Shown here piece by piece: positions 17,075-27,241 of a DNA stretch of 46,496 nucleotides. Under the pieces are notes generated by a model that worked only from the letters and a program-made list of their open reading frames with translations, searched no databases and was not told the DNA's origin. This DNA comes from Micromonospora orduensis. Its GTDB lineage: Bacteria; Actinomycetota; Actinomycetes; Mycobacteriales; Micromonosporaceae. Within the stretch, counting starts at the first letter, position 1. Each line of letters opens with the position of its first letter. Both the position numbers and the translations under genes were made by a program. The stretch lies in NCBI RefSeq assembly GCF_006228125.1, contig NZ_VDFY01000081.1, positions 1-46,496 of the forward strand. Reading direction: 5' to 3'.

Positions 17075-18727
17075 TCAGCTCTCGGCCGGGCGGTCGGTCG
17101 CGCCGTCGCGGAAGCGGGTCACCGTCTCGCGGTTCTCGTCACCCTCCAGCGGGGCGGCCGGCGCGTCGTTGACCTTGCGCTCGTCCTCCTTGCCGAGGAA
17201 GACCTGCTTGAACTCGCCGATCGCGGCGTCCAGGGAGTTGATGATGTCATCGTTCCACTGGTTGTCGGCGATCCCGGCCAGGATGCCCTGGTGCTTGTGC
17301 CGCAGGTACTGGAGGAACTCCGACTCGAAGCGGCGCACCTCGCCCACCGGGATGTCGTCCAGCTTGCCCTCGGTGCCGGCCCAGACCGAGACGACCTGCT
17401 CCTGCACCGGGAACGGCGAGTAGTTCGGCTGCTTGAGCAGCTCGACCAGGCGCGAACCGCGGTCCAGCTGGGCCCGGGAGGCCCGGTCCAGGTCGGAGGC
17501 GAAGGCGGCGAACGCCTCCAGCTCGCGGTACTGCGCGAGGTTGAGCCGCAGCGAGCCGGCGACCTTCTTCATCGGCTTCACCTGCGCGGCGCCACCGACC
17601 CGGGAGACCGAGGTACCGACGTTGATCGCCGGACGGACGCCCTGGTTGAACAGGTCGGTCTCCAGGAAGATCTGGCCGTCGGTGATCGAGATGACGTTGG
17701 TCGGGATGAAGGCCGAGATGTCGTTGGCCTTCGTCTCGATGATCGGCAGACCGGTCATCGAGCCGCCACCCAGCTCGTCGGAGAGCTTCGCGCAGCGCTC
17801 CAGCAGACGGGAGTGCAGGTAGAAGACGTCACCCGGGTACGCCTCACGGCCCGGCGGGCGACGCAGCAGCAGCGACACGGCCCGGTACGCCTCGGCCTGC
17901 TTGCTCAGGTCGTCGAAGACGATCAGGACGTGCTTGCCGCCGTACATCCAGTGCTGCCCGATGGACGAGCCGGTGTACGGGGCCAGGTACTTGAAGCCGG
18001 CCGGGTCGGACGCCGGGGAGGCGACGATGGTCGTGTACTCCATCGCGCCCGCCTCCTCCAGCTGCCCCTTGATCGAGGCGATGGTGGAGGCCTTCTGACC
18101 GATGGCGACGTAGATGCAGCGGACCTGCTTCTTCGGGTCGCCGGTGCGCCAGTTGTCCCGCTGGTTGAGGATGGCGTCCAGGGCGACAGTGGTCTTACCG
18201 GTCTTCCGGTCGCCGATGATCAGCTGCCGCTGGCCCCGACCGATCGGGGTCATCGCGTCGATGGCCTTGATGCCGGTCTGCAGCGGCTCGTCGACGGACT
18301 GCCGGGACATCACGTTCGGAGCCTGCAGCTCCAGCTCGCGGAAGCCCTCGTTGGCGATGTCGCCGAGGCCGTCGATCGGCTGGCCGAGCGCGTTGACCAC
18401 GCGGCCGAGGAAGGCGTCGCCGACCGGAACGGAGAGAACCCGCTCGGTGCGCTTGACGCGCTGCCCCTCCTCCAGCTTGGCGGAGTCACCGAGGACGACG
18501 ACACCGATCTCCCGGACGTCGAGGTTCAACGCCACGCCGAGCGTGCCGTCCTCGAACTCCAGGAGCTCGTTGGTCATGGTCGAGGGCAGGCCCTCGACGT
18601 GGGCGATGCCGTCGCCGGTGTCGGCGACGGTGCCGACCTCCTCGCGGGAGACGTCGGACGAGTAGGAGGAGACGTAGCGCTCCAGGGCGCCGCGGATCTC
18701 CTCCGTCGAGATGGTCAGCTCGGCCAT
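17075..18727 (-). CDS. atpA: F1Fo ATP synthase alpha subunit
   Basis: The non-catalytic nucleotide-binding F1 subunit, 550 residues. Walker A GDRKTGKT is at 172-179, preceded by [17 protein letters not shown]. The nucleotide-domain signature [16 protein letters not shown] is present. The C-terminus has an actinobacterial extension of about 35 polar residues (from about 515) rich in Asp and Glu; a C-terminal extension of the mycobacterial alpha subunit inhibits ATP hydrolysis, and this one may act likewise. AAGGAAG lies about 7 nt before the ATG. A 142-bp gap with repeats separates it from atpH. Confidence 0.97.
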   Translation of the reverse strand: MAELTISTEEIRGALERYVSSYSSDVSREEVGTVADTGDGIAHVEGLPSTMTNELLEFEDGTLGVALNLDVREIGVVVLGDSAKLEEGQRVKRTERVLSVPVGDAFLGRVVNALGQPIDGLGDIANEGFRELELQAPNVMSRQSVDEPLQTGIKAIDAMTPIGRGQRQLIIGDRKTGKTTVALDAILNQRDNWRTGDPKKQVRCIYVAIGQKASTIASIKGQLEEAGAMEYTTIVASPASDPAGFKYLAPYTGSSIGQHWMYGGKHVLIVFDDLSKQAEAYRAVSLLLRRPPGREAYPGDVFYLHSRLLERCAKLSDELGGGSMTGLPIIETKANDISAFIPTNVISITDGQIFLETDLFNQGVRPAINVGTSVSRVGGAAQVKPMKKVAGSLRLNLAQYRELEAFAAFASDLDRASRAQLDRGSRLVELLKQPNYSPFPVQEQVVSVWAGTEGKLDDIPVGEVRRFESEFLQYLRHKHQGILAGIADNQWNDDIINSLDAAIGEFKQVFLGKEDERKVNDAPAAPLEGDENRETVTRFRDGATDRPAES

Positions 18728-18828
18728 CCTCTGCTTCCTTAAAATTCAGGGGCCCGGGATACCTAGTACCGACCGGTCCGAATGGCGTCTGTCATTCCGG
18801 GCGCTGCCCGGCCGAACCGCCCCAGCGC

Positions 18829-18873
18829 TGGGCGGCGAAGCCGTTCAGCCCTTGGGCGGCGAAGCCGTTTCAG
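18829..18873. repeat. 24-bp tandem duplication across the end of atpH
   Basis: The sequence TGGGCGGCGAAGCCGTT occurs at 18829 and again at 18853, followed by CAG or TCAG. The second copy covers the atpH stop codon. The first copy is preceded by, and overlaps, a perfect 12-bp palindrome CCCAGCGCTGGG (18821-18832). The element sits in the atpH-atpA gap and may be a small replication-slippage duplication. Confidence 0.7.
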
Positions 18874-19691
18874 CGCTTCGCGAGCGCGTTGCGGGTCTCG
18901 TTGAGGCGGCGGAGGATGGTGCCGTCGTACAGGTCGGAGCCGACCCGCACGCTCACGCCACCCAGGACGTGGGGGTCGACCGTCTGCTTGACGGAGACCT
19001 CTCGACCGTATATCGCGCTGAGGCTCGCACCCAGCCGACGCTCGTCCTCGTCACTCAACGGGGCCGCGACGGTCACGTACGCCACCTGCCGGTCGCGTCG
19101 CTCGGCCGCGAGCTCCACCAGGCGGGTGAGCGCCCCGATGAAGGAGCGTCCCCCGAATCCGCCCAACGCCGCCTCGACGAGGCGGACGGTGACCGGGCGG
19201 GCCTTGTCGGCGAGCAGCTCGCGGGCCAGCGTGGCCCGCTGCTCGACCGGCGCGACCGGGTCGGCCAGCGCGTTGCTCAGCGCCGACTGACCGGCCACGA
19301 CCTGGCCGAAGCGGAACAGCTCGTCCTCGACCTCGCCCAGCTCGCCGGCCTTGTCAGCACTGGCGAGCAGCGCCTCCACGCCGAGGCGCTCGGCGCCGTC
19401 GAGCAACTCCGACGGTGCCGACCACCGGCCGGACACCAGGACCACGAGCAGGTCGAGTGCGTCGGAGCCGATCCGACCGCCCAGCATGTCGCCGAGCAGG
19501 GCGCCCCGGTCCTCGCCGGAGCGGGCCGGCTCGGACAGCGCCCGGCGCAGCCGCGGCTCGCGCCGCAGCAGGGCCGCCACGGAGAGGATGGCGTCGGCGG
19601 TGGACGTCACCGCCGACGGCTCCGCGCCGCGGACGTACGCGTCGAGGCGCTCGGCCGCGACCTTGTACGACTCCCGGCTGGCGGCCTGCAT
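18870..19691 (-). CDS. atpH: F1Fo ATP synthase delta subunit
   Basis: The peripheral-stalk subunit that joins the b dimer to the top of F1, 273 residues. This is longer than the roughly 180 of E. coli delta and is the long actinobacterial form, but it is not the b-delta fusion of mycobacteria, because a separate b subunit precedes it. The C-terminal signature VRVGSDLYDGTILRRLNE is present. The middle (about 80-170) is the extra helical region. Start and atpF stop overlap by one base (TGATG). Confidence 0.95.
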   Translation of the reverse strand: MQAASRESYKVAAERLDAYVRGAEPSAVTSTADAILSVAALLRREPRLRRALSEPARSGEDRGALLGDMLGGRIGSDALDLLVVLVSGRWSAPSELLDGAERLGVEALLASADKAGELGEVEDELFRFGQVVAGQSALSNALADPVAPVEQRATLARELLADKARPVTVRLVEAALGGFGGRSFIGALTRLVELAAERRDRQVAYVTVAAPLSDEDERRLGASLSAIYGREVSVKQTVDPHVLGGVSVRVGSDLYDGTILRRLNETRNALAKR

Positions 19692-20230
19692 CAGCGGGCC
19701 CCCGTGCTCTCGAGACCGCTCAGGAACCGGTCGACGGTGCCCTTGCGTCGCGCCTCGTCGGCCAGCGACTCACCGACGATCTTGCTGGCCAGGTCCACCG
19801 CGATGGTGCCGACCTCGGCACGCAGCTCACGCACGATGGTGGCCCGCTCGGCGGCGAGCGCATCCTTGCCGGCCTGGATGACCCGGTCGGACTCTTCCCG
19901 CGCCTTGGCGAGGATGTCCTGTCGGATGCCCTCGGCGTCGGCCCGCGCGTCGTCACGGATCTTCGCGGCGTCGGTGCGGGCCTCAGCGAGCTGGGCACGG
20001 TACTGCTCGAGCAGCTGGTTCGCCTCGGCCTGGGCGGCCTCGGCGCGCTTGATGCCGCCCTCGATCGCGTCGACCCGGGCCTGGAACGTCTGCTCCATGC
20101 GGGGGAAGACGAACTTCATCAGCACGAAGCAGAGCACGGCGAAGGCGACCGAACCGACCACGATCTCCTGCCAGAGCGGGATGATCGGGTTGTGGGTCGA
20201 CTCACCACCCTCAGCGGCGAGGAAGTACAT
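19691..20230 (-). CDS. atpF: F1Fo ATP synthase b subunit
   Basis: The peripheral-stalk subunit, 179 residues. One transmembrane segment lies at about 20-40, followed by a long charged coiled coil with heptad-like Ala-rich spacing (about 50-160) that forms the right-handed b dimer. The short N-terminal tail MYFLAAEGG is typical of Micromonospora-type b subunits. GGGAGG lies about 7 nt before the ATG. It overlaps atpH by one base. Confidence 0.95.
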   Translation of the reverse strand: MYFLAAEGGESTHNPIIPLWQEIVVGSVAFAVLCFVLMKFVFPRMEQTFQARVDAIEGGIKRAEAAQAEANQLLEQYRAQLAEARTDAAKIRDDARADAEGIRQDILAKAREESDRVIQAGKDALAAERATIVRELRAEVGTIAVDLASKIVGESLADEARRKGTVDRFLSGLESTGAR

Positions 20231-20256
20231 GGTTACCTCCCGGTCTATGGGCGGGA

Positions 20257-20508
<252 letters not shown>

Positions 20509-20556
20509 TTATCACGCGTGACTCTCACGCGGGACGACAACGGTTGGTGCGGTGGA

Positions 20557-21354
20557 TCAGTGCTCGTCGGCGAGCGCGCCCTGCACGTAGCTGGCGGTGA
20601 GGACGGTGAAGACGTATGCCTGCAGGCAGATCACCAGGAACTCGAGGAAGGTGAGCGCGATGGTCATCACCCAGGAGAGCACCGAGACCGGAGCCAGCCA
20701 GGCGTTGGCGCTCAGCATCGCGAAACCGCCGAGCGTGAATACCAGCAGGAGCATGTGACCGGCGAACATGTTCGCGAAGAGACGAACCGCGAGCGAGAAC
20801 GGCCGGACGATGAAGGTCGAGAAGAGCTCGATCGGGATCAGCAGCGGCAGGATGTACCAGGGTGCCGGCGGGATCAGCGAGTTCTTGAAGTACTTGACGA
20901 AGCCGTGGTGCCGGATGCCGATGTAGTTGAACAGCACGTAGCTGATGATCGCGAGGATCGCCGGGAAGGCGATGTGCGAGTTCGGCGAGATCTGGAAGAA
21001 CGGGATGATCGCGAACGCGTTCGTCAGCAGCACGAAGCAGAAGAGCGTCGTGAAGTAGGGGGCGAACCGCACACCGGCGTGGCCGATCATGTCGACGGCG
21101 ATGTTGTTGCGCACGAAGCCGTAGATCGACTCGGCGAGCCACTGCTTCTTCGTCGGCACGAGCTGCGGCTTCCGGTACGTCGCCAGGAAGAAGATGATCA
21201 GGACGCCGACCGCGATCCAGACCATCGCCGTGATCTTGGTGAACCAGTAGGAGTCGTGGGCACCCCACGGCAGGATGCTGGGCAGGTAGAAGTCCTCCAC
21301 CGTGGGTGGGAATGCCGCCTGGCCCGCTGCCAGAACGTTCGCCTGTCCGAACAC
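20557..21354 (-). CDS. atpB: F1Fo ATP synthase a subunit
   Basis: The stator channel subunit, 265 residues from the GTG at 21354. The proton-path motif is RPFSLAVRLFANMFAGHMLL at about 172-191, the first Arg-rich part containing the essential Arg that faces the c-ring. There are about six hydrophobic segments. The upstream frame could extend further but has no membrane or conserved content; the GTG is preceded by AGGAAGG about 7 nt upstream. It follows the AtpZ-like gene by 11 nt. Confidence 0.96.
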   Translation of the reverse strand: MFGQANVLAAGQAAFPPTVEDFYLPSILPWGAHDSYWFTKITAMVWIAVGVLIIFFLATYRKPQLVPTKKQWLAESIYGFVRNNIAVDMIGHAGVRFAPYFTTLFCFVLLTNAFAIIPFFQISPNSHIAFPAILAIISYVLFNYIGIRHHGFVKYFKNSLIPPAPWYILPLLIPIELFSTFIVRPFSLAVRLFANMFAGHMLLLVFTLGGFAMLSANAWLAPVSVLSWVMTIALTFLEFLVICLQAYVFTVLTASYVQGALADEH

Positions 21355-21365
21355 CGCGTCCCTTC

Positions 21366-21602
21366 CTAAGTAGGCGTGCCGAGTCGGCGGACGACCAGGA
21401 TGATGCCCCCGGCCATTCCGAGCACGACGCCGATCCCGGTGGCGACGCCGCCGGTGTCGAGCCACTGGTCAACCAGCCAGCCGATGAAACCCCACACGAG
21501 CATGCCTCCGATGAGGTAGCTGAGCGCGGTCCAACCCTGACCGGCGCCGGACGGAATGTCGTCCGGTTCACCGGCGGGACGGGGGGTTTGGTCACCAGCC
21601 AT
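21366..21602 (-). CDS. AtpZ/AtpI-like small membrane protein
   Basis: A 78-residue protein with a polar N-terminus (MAGDQTPRPAGEPDD) and two transmembrane segments (about 28-46 and 50-68) of the AtpZ/AtpI type, containing GGMLVWGFIGWLVDQW and GVVLGMAGGIILVVRRL. AtpZ-type proteins help assemble the c-ring or transport Mg2+/Ca2+ beside the ATP synthase; the role here is inferred from position, 11 nt before atpB. The start is chosen for the second Met, since the stretch before it is not hydrophobic and has no homology pattern. Confidence 0.8.
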   Translation of the reverse strand: MAGDQTPRPAGEPDDIPSGAGQGWTALSYLIGGMLVWGFIGWLVDQWLDTGGVATGIGVVLGMAGGIILVVRRLGTPT

Positions 21603-21794
21603 GACGGGGCGAACGATATCAGCCGGGAAGACGAGGCTGTGCCTCACCCCCCGCACAACCGTCGTTGTGTGGGCATCTCTGGGCTCGCGTCGTCTGTGGG
21701 CACGCTACTCCCCTTCCGCCCGTCGGAGAATGACCGGAGGCCGACACATTGCCGCGCGTCCGAAAGCTGGGACGACGACCGACCGATCGCCAGG

Positions 21795-22220
21795 TCAGCT
21801 CCGCGGTCGGCGGGCATGCACCCTGGTCAGCCACCAGATGTGCACTGCTGTCCACACTGCCACCCCGGCGACGATGCCGAGGCAGAGCGGGACCAACCCG
21901 GGCCAACCGGTCGACGCGACAGCCACCATGACCACACCCAGGAGGGTGAACTTCAGCGCGTACAGGCCCAGCCCGAGCGGCAGCACCAACTGCGTGTTGA
22001 TCCGGTCGGCCCAGGCCAGCACCACGGTCGTGAGGGTGTAGCTGAGCACCGTGACGCCGACGCCGGCCGCCGCGCCGAAAGCGGCCGTCACCCCGCCGGT
22101 GGCCCCACCCACCACCGCGGCGACCGCGGCCAGCGCCACCGACGCGGCCAGGAGCACCGGCAGGTGCCGCAGCCGCCACCGCCGGTCGGTGTCGGCCTCG
22201 ACCACCCCGGGCTCAGCCAC
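21795..22220 (-). CDS. AtpI-like membrane protein
   Basis: A 141-residue protein with four transmembrane segments (about 16-36, 41-63, 77-97 and 101-124) and basic ends. Position and topology match ATP synthase protein I of actinobacteria (Rv1303-like), which lies immediately upstream of atpB, but the sequence is weakly conserved. The GTG at 22220 overlaps the glyA stop codon by 8 nt, implying co-transcription with glyA; a GTG five codons later is an alternative. A gap of about 190 bp to the AtpZ-like gene could hold the main atp promoter. Confidence 0.7.
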   Translation of the reverse strand: MAEPGVVEADTDRRWRLRHLPVLLAASVALAAVAAVVGGATGGVTAAFGAAAGVGVTVLSYTLTTVVLAWADRINTQLVLPLGLGLYALKFTLLGVVMVAVASTGWPGLVPLCLGIVAGVAVWTAVHIWWLTRVHARRPRS

Positions 22221-23502
22221 GGGGGTACGCCGGGAAGGCGGCGGCCAGCTCGGCCACCTCGGCACCGACGCGGGCCAGCTCGTCGGCGCCGCCCGGGGCA
22301 CCGGGATCGGTGCGTACCGCCCGGGCGATCAGGGCGGCCACCTGCCGCAGCTCCCCCTCCCGCATCCCCTGGGTCGTGACGCTCGGCGTGCCCACCCGGA
22401 TGCCGGAGGCCACCATCGGCGGCTGCGGGTCGTACGGGATGGCGTTCTTGTTCAGGGTGATCGACGCGGCGTCGCAGCGGTTCTCCGCCTCGGCGCCCGT
22501 GACGCCCACCTCCCGCAGGTCGATCAGGGCCAGATGGGTGTCGGTGCCGCCGGACACCTGTCGCATCCCCTCGGCGGCCAGGCCGGCCGCGAGCGCCTGC
22601 GCGTTGCGGACCACCTGACCGGCGTACGTCTGGAACTCCGGCTGGGCCGCCTCGCGCAGCGCGACCGCCTTCGCGGCGACCGCGTGCATCAGCGGGCCGC
22701 CCTGGGTGAACGGGAAGACCGCCTTGTCGATCCGCTGGGCCAGCGACTCCCGGCACAGGATCATGCCGCCGCGCGGGCCGCGCAGCACCTTGTGGGTCGT
22801 GGCGCAGACGACGTCGGCGTACGGCACCGGCGACGGGATCGCCCGGCCGGCGACCAGGCCGATGAAGTGCGCGGCGTCCACCATCAGGTACGCGCCGACC
22901 TCGTCGGCGATCTCCCGGAACCGGGCGAAGTCGATGAGGCGGGAGTACGCCGTGGCACCACAGATGATCATCTTGGGTCGGTGCGCCCGGGCCAGGTCCC
23001 GTACCTCGTCGTAGTCGATCATCTCGGTGTCGGGGCGGACCGTGTAGCCGACCGGGTGGAACCACTTGCCGGAGAAGTTCACCCGGCTGCCGTGGGTGAG
23101 GTGCCCACCGTGCGGCAGGTCCATCGCCAGCACCGTGTCCCCCGGCTGCACCAGCGCGGCGTAGGCGGCCAGGTTGGCGCTCGCCCCGGAGTGCGGCTGG
23201 AGGTTGGCGTGCTCGGCCCCGAAGAGCTCCCTGGCCCGGGCGATGCCGATCTCCTCGGCCCGGTCCACCTCGGCGCAACCGCCGTAGTAGCGCCGGCCCG
23301 GATAGCCCTCGGCGTACTTGTTGGTGAGCGTCGAACCGAGCGCGGCCAACACCGCCGGCGAGGTCAGATTTTCGCTGGCGATCAGCTGAAGGCCGCCCCG
23401 CAGCCGGTCCAGCTCGCCGAGGACCACCTCGGCGATCTCCGGGTCGGTGGCCCTGAGCTCGGCGAAATCCGGCCCCCAGAAGGTGCTCGTCTCGGTCTCC
23501 AC
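22213..23502 (-). CDS. glyA: Serine hydroxymethyltransferase
   Basis: A PLP enzyme that interconverts serine and glycine while charging tetrahydrofolate with a one-carbon unit; 429 residues. Landmarks are the substrate-site region [11 protein letters not shown] (39-49), [13 protein letters not shown] (63-75), HGGHLTHG (131-138) and the PLP Lys238 in [14 protein letters not shown] start at the GTG at 23502, not the ATG nine codons upstream, because TAGACT lies 8 nt before it, a leaderless promoter. It is divergent from the SDR gene, with 35 bp between the starts. Confidence 0.95.
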   Translation of the reverse strand: METETSTFWGPDFAELRATDPEIAEVVLGELDRLRGGLQLIASENLTSPAVLAALGSTLTNKYAEGYPGRRYYGGCAEVDRAEEIGIARARELFGAEHANLQPHSGASANLAAYAALVQPGDTVLAMDLPHGGHLTHGSRVNFSGKWFHPVGYTVRPDTEMIDYDEVRDLARAHRPKMIICGATAYSRLIDFARFREIADEVGAYLMVDAAHFIGLVAGRAIPSPVPYADVVCATTHKVLRGPRGGMILCRESLAQRIDKAVFPFTQGGPLMHAVAAKAVALREAAQPEFQTYAGQVVRNAQALAAGLAAEGMRQVSGGTDTHLALIDLREVGVTGAEAENRCDAASITLNKNAIPYDPQPPMVASGIRVGTPSVTTQGMREGELRQVAALIARAVRTDPGAPGGADELARVGAEVAELAAAFPAYPRG

Positions 23503-23510
23503 AGCGAACG

Positions 23511-23516
23511 AGTCTA
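23511..23516 (-). promoter_or_regulatory. -10 element of glyA leaderless promoter
   Basis: TAGACT on the minus strand is followed by 8 nt and then the GTG start of glyA at 23502. It supports the shorter start. Confidence 0.5.
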
Positions 23517-23537
23517 GGGGGCCGCACACTGGGATCC

Positions 23538-25001
23538 GTGAGATGCCTCGTCACCGGAGCCACCGGATACATCGGCGGGCGACTGACGCCACTGCTGCTC
23601 GCCGACGGTCACACCGTCCGCTGCCTCGCCCGCAAGGCGGTGCGGCTGCGCGACGTGCCCTGGGCCTCGGCGGCCGAGATCGTCGAGGGCGACCTGAGCC
23701 GGCCGGAGACGCTGCCCGCCGCGTTCGCCGACGTGGACGTCGCGTACTTCCTGGTGCACTCGCTGGGTCGGCCCGACTTCGAGGTCGCCGACCGGACGGC
23801 CGCGACCAACTTCGCGGCGGCGGCCCGCGCGGCCGGCGTACGCCGGATCGTCTACCTGGGCGGCCCGGAGCCGGCCGCCGACGCGGAGGTCCCCTCGCCG
23901 CACCTGCGGTCCCGGGCCGAGGTGGGCCGGATCCTGCTGGACAGCGGGGTCCCCACGGCGGTGCTCCGCGCCGCGGTGATCATCGGGTCCGGCTCGGCGT
24001 CGTTCGAGATGCTGCGCTACCTCACCGAGCGCCTGCCCGCCATGGTCACCCCGCGCTGGGTGCGGAACCGGATCCAGCCGATCGCCGTCCGCGACGTGCT
24101 GCGCTACCTGGCCGGCTGCGTCGCGCTCCCGCCGGAGGTCAACCGCGGCTTCGACATCGGCGGCCCGGACGTGCTCTCTTTCCTCGACATGATGCAGCGC
24201 TACGCCCGGGTGGCCGGGCTGCGTCGACGGATCATCGTGCCGGTGCGGCCGCTCACCCCGTCGCTCTCCTCGCACTGGGTCGGCCTCATCACGCCGGTGC
24301 CGAACGCCATCGCCCGCCCGCTGGTGGAGAGCCTCATCCACGAGGCCGTCGCGCACGAGCACGACATCGCCAGGTACGTGCCGGACCCGCCCGGCGGGCT
24401 GACCGGCTTCGACGACGCGGTGGCGCTGGCGCTGGCCAAGGTACGCGACGCCCAGGTGGAGACCCGCTGGTCGACCGCGAGCGGCCCGGACGCGCCCGCC
24501 GAGCCCCTCCCCAGCGACCCGGAGTGGTCCGGTGGCACCGCGTACACCGACATCCGTGAGCGGGCGGTCGACGCGTCACCGGCGGCGCTCTGGCGGGTCA
24601 TCGAGGGCGTCGGCGGCGAACACGGCTGGTACTCCTTCCCCCTGGCCTGGTCGATCCGCGGCTGGCTGGACCGGCTGATCGGCGGCGTCGGGCTACGCCG
24701 GGGCCGACGCGACCCGCACCACCTCCAGGTCGGCGAGGCGCTGGACTTCTGGCGGGTCGAGGAGATCGTCCCCGGCGAGCTGCTGCGGCTGCGCGCCGAG
24801 ATGCGGCTACCCGGCCGGGCCTGGCTGGAGATGCGGGCACTGCGGGCCGACGACGGCCGCAGCCGCTACCAGCAACGCGCCGTCTTCCTGCCCCGCGGCC
24901 TCGCCGGCCACGCCTACTGGGGCTCGGTGGCCCCGTTCCACGCGGTGGTCTTCGGCGGCATGGCCCGCAACATCGCCCGCAACGCCGAACAGGCTTCCTG
25001 A
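23538..25001 (+). CDS. NAD(P)-binding SDR/NmrA-like protein with C-terminal DUF2867 domain
   Basis: A 487-residue two-domain protein. The N-terminal Rossmann domain (about 1-300) has GATGYIGG at 7-14 and a YLGG-containing strand, as in NmrA-like atypical short-chain dehydrogenases; the classical YxxxK catalytic pair is not obvious, so redox activity is uncertain. The C-terminal domain (about 335-485) matches DUF2867, with [10 protein letters not shown] and [12 protein letters not shown]. This SDR-DUF2867 pair is a recurrent actinobacterial family of unknown substrate. It starts with GTG; CACACT 7 nt upstream is a weak leaderless -10. Only about 20 bp separate its stop from that of the convergent PBP gene. 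Confidence 0.85.
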   Translation: MRCLVTGATGYIGGRLTPLLLADGHTVRCLARKAVRLRDVPWASAAEIVEGDLSRPETLPAAFADVDVAYFLVHSLGRPDFEVADRTAATNFAAAARAAGVRRIVYLGGPEPAADAEVPSPHLRSRAEVGRILLDSGVPTAVLRAAVIIGSGSASFEMLRYLTERLPAMVTPRWVRNRIQPIAVRDVLRYLAGCVALPPEVNRGFDIGGPDVLSFLDMMQRYARVAGLRRRIIVPVRPLTPSLSSHWVGLITPVPNAIARPLVESLIHEAVAHEHDIARYVPDPPGGLTGFDDAVALALAKVRDAQVETRWSTASGPDAPAEPLPSDPEWSGGTAYTDIRERAVDASPAALWRVIEGVGGEHGWYSFPLAWSIRGWLDRLIGGVGLRRGRRDPHHLQVGEALDFWRVEEIVPGELLRLRAEMRLPGRAWLEMRALRADDGRSRYQQRAVFLPRGLAGHAYWGSVAPFHAVVFGGMARNIARNAEQAS

Positions 25002-25020
25002 CCACCCCGCCTCGGACGGG

Positions 25021-27135
25021 TCAGTTGCCGGTGCGGGCCCCGGTGACCTGGAACGCGGCCCGCTCGCTCGGCGGGACGAAGTCGCGGACCGGCTGGTCGC
25101 GCAGGGCGACGCCGAGCACCTCCCCCACCGCGGTCACCATCCGGGCCTGCACCGCCTGACCGACCGCGTCGCGGGGATCGTCCGGGTTGGCCGCCATCGA
25201 GGCGACCGCCAACTGCGGGGTGAAGGCCACCACCGTCTCCGTCTCGTACCGCTCCGAGCTGCCGGTCTTGCCGGCCACCGGACGGCCCAGCCGGGAACGC
25301 AGGTCGGGCGCGGTGGCGCCGTCGCACCGCCCGTACATCGACTGGTCGCCCACCGGGCAGCGGGCCGCGTCCGCCGCCGCCCGCGCCACGTCGGTGTCGA
25401 GCACCTGCCGGCAGTCCGGCTTGGCGGCGTCGACCGGCCGGCCACCCGAGTCGGTGATCGAGACCACCGGCAGCGGCGCGCACCGGGTCCCCTCGGCGGC
25501 CACCGTGGCGTACGCCGTGGCCAGGTCCAACGGGGTCGTCGCGGCCACGCCCAGGGTGAACGGACCCCAGTCCTTCGCGCCGTACCGGGCGAGCCGGGCA
25601 TCGGAGTCGGCACGCAGCACGATGCCCAGCCGCTCGGCCATCTCCACCACCCGGTCGGCGCCGACCCGCTCGGTGAGCCAGGCGAAGTAGGTGTTCACCG
25701 AGCGGCCGAACGCGGTCCACATGGTGCGCGGGCCGTCCATCGACGAAGGGCTGGCGTTGGCCGGGCACCAGCGGCCGTCGCAACTGCCCGGGCCGGTCAC
25801 CGGGAAGCGGGTGCGCAGCTGGGTGGGCGCGACGAAGTCCGTCGACAGCGGCATCCCGGACTCCAGCGCGGCGAGCAGGGCGAAGAGCTTGAACGTGGAC
25901 CCGCCCTGGTACCCCTCGATCGCGCCGCCGCCGGCGACCAGCTGGTTGACCGTGTTCGGGTGGTTCTTCTGCCCGACCGGGTTGTCCTCGACGCTGTAGT
26001 TGCGGTTCACCGACATCGCCAGCACCCGGCCGGTGCCGGGCTGCACGACCACGGTCGGCACCGCCCGCGCCTCGGTCGGCCGGTAGATCCGCAGGACCTG
26101 CTCGGTGGTGGCCCGCTGCACCCCCGGGTCCAGCGAGGAGACGATGGAGAACCCGCCCCGGCGCAGCGTGCGTTGCCGCTCGTCGGCGGTCGACCCGAAC
26201 GCCGGCTGGTCGCTCCACCACCCGGTGAACCAGTCGCAGAAGAACCCCCAGTCGTTGTGCGCGTCGGGCACGCCCGTGCAGTCGTTCGGGGTTTCGCTGG
26301 GCCGTAGCTGCAACGGCTCGGCCCGGGCCGCCGCCGCCGCCTCCGCCGACACCTGGCCGGTCTCCACCAACTGCTCCAGCACGTACGTCCGCCGGTTCAG
26401 CGCGCTGTCGGCGTCCCCGTTGATCGGGTCGTCGCTGTCCGGGGAGCGGACCAGGCCGGCCAGCAGCGCGGCCTGGGCGAGGGTGAGGTCGGCGGGGCTG
26501 CGGGAGAAGTAGCGCTTGCTGGCCGCCGCGATGCCGTACGCGCCGGCGCCGAAGTAGGCGATGTTCAGGTAGCGGGTGAGGATCTCCTCCTTGTTCAGCT
26601 CCCGCTCCATCGCCAGGGCGTACCGCATCTCCTGGAGCTTGCGGGCGGTGGTGACCTCGGTGGCCGCCCGACGCTGCCGCTCGGTCAGCCGGGGGTCGCT
26701 GCTCAGGACGTTGCGGACGTACTGCATGGTCAGCGTCGAGGCGCCCTGCCGGGTCTGGCCGTCGCGCTTGTTCACGGTGAAGGCGCGCACCACACCGCGC
26801 AGGTCCACCCCGCTGTGCTGGTAGAACCGGACGTCCTCGGCGGCCACGATCGCCTGGCGCATCACCGGCGCCACCTCCCGCAGCGGCACGTCCCACCGGT
26901 CCTCCTGGTAGAAGGAGGTGATCAGGGTGGTGCCGTCGTTGGCGTAGAGGTTGGAGCGCTGCGCGGTGGGGGGCGTCCGCAGGGTGTTCGGCAGCTCCGA
27001 GTAGGGCGTGGACAGGGCGCTGAAGCCGATTCCGAAGACCAGGGCCGCGGGCAGGGCGGCCACGGCCAGCACCAGCCCGGCCAGTACGCCGGCGATCACC
27101 ACGGTCAGCAGTTTGTCGAGATGGGCCCGGATCAT
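25021..27135 (-). CDS. Bifunctional class A penicillin-binding protein
   Basis: A 704-residue peptidoglycan polymerase and cross-linker. One membrane anchor lies at about 10-38. The glycosyltransferase domain (about 60-250) has the EDVRFYQHSGVD motif with Glu100 and the STLTMQYVRN motif. The transpeptidase domain (about 350-690) has the three penicillin-binding motifs: SxxK at 413-416 (STFK), SVN at 479-481 and KTG at 623-625. Family length is normal. The ATG at 27135 has GGGGAG close upstream; TAGCGT about 40 nt upstream is a candidate -10. It stands alone, convergent with the SDR gene. Confidence 0.95.
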   Translation of the reverse strand: MIRAHLDKLLTVVIAGVLAGLVLAVAALPAALVFGIGFSALSTPYSELPNTLRTPPTAQRSNLYANDGTTLITSFYQEDRWDVPLREVAPVMRQAIVAAEDVRFYQHSGVDLRGVVRAFTVNKRDGQTRQGASTLTMQYVRNVLSSDPRLTERQRRAATEVTTARKLQEMRYALAMERELNKEEILTRYLNIAYFGAGAYGIAAASKRYFSRSPADLTLAQAALLAGLVRSPDSDDPINGDADSALNRRTYVLEQLVETGQVSAEAAAAARAEPLQLRPSETPNDCTGVPDAHNDWGFFCDWFTGWWSDQPAFGSTADERQRTLRRGGFSIVSSLDPGVQRATTEQVLRIYRPTEARAVPTVVVQPGTGRVLAMSVNRNYSVEDNPVGQKNHPNTVNQLVAGGGAIEGYQGGSTFKLFALLAALESGMPLSTDFVAPTQLRTRFPVTGPGSCDGRWCPANASPSSMDGPRTMWTAFGRSVNTYFAWLTERVGADRVVEMAERLGIVLRADSDARLARYGAKDWGPFTLGVAATTPLDLATAYATVAAEGTRCAPLPVVSITDSGGRPVDAAKPDCRQVLDTDVARAAADAARCPVGDQSMYGRCDGATAPDLRSRLGRPVAGKTGSSERYETETVVAFTPQLAVASMAANPDDPRDAVGQAVQARMVTAVGEVLGVALRDQPVRDFVPPSERAAFQVTGARTGN

Positions 27136-27202
27136 CAGCTCTCCCCGCAGGAGCCGGTCACGCTAGGACCCGTTCAGAATGACCCGGAACGCCCCGTTCG
27201 CC

Positions 27203-27223
27203 CCGGGTTTTCACCAAACCCGG
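27203..27223 (-). terminator. Terminator hairpin after the phosphatase-like gene
   Basis: CCGGGTTT (27203-27210) pairs with AAACCCGG (27216-27223) around a 5-nt loop. On the minus strand it lies 19 nt after the stop codon of the low-molecular-weight phosphatase gene and ends the prmC-tsaC-phosphatase operon. Confidence 0.6.
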
Positions 27224-27241
27224 AGGAAACTCGCACGGCGC

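Noticed and set aside
18728..18869. Extra small gene between atpH and atpA
   Set aside because: The gap contains only the repeat and palindromes; no start with ribosome-binding site and no conserved peptide.
20557..21465. 302-residue AtpB with a basic N-terminal extension
   Set aside because: The extra 37 residues are Arg/His/Gly-rich shadow of the AtpZ-like gene; a GTG with AGGAAGG upstream gives normal AtpB.
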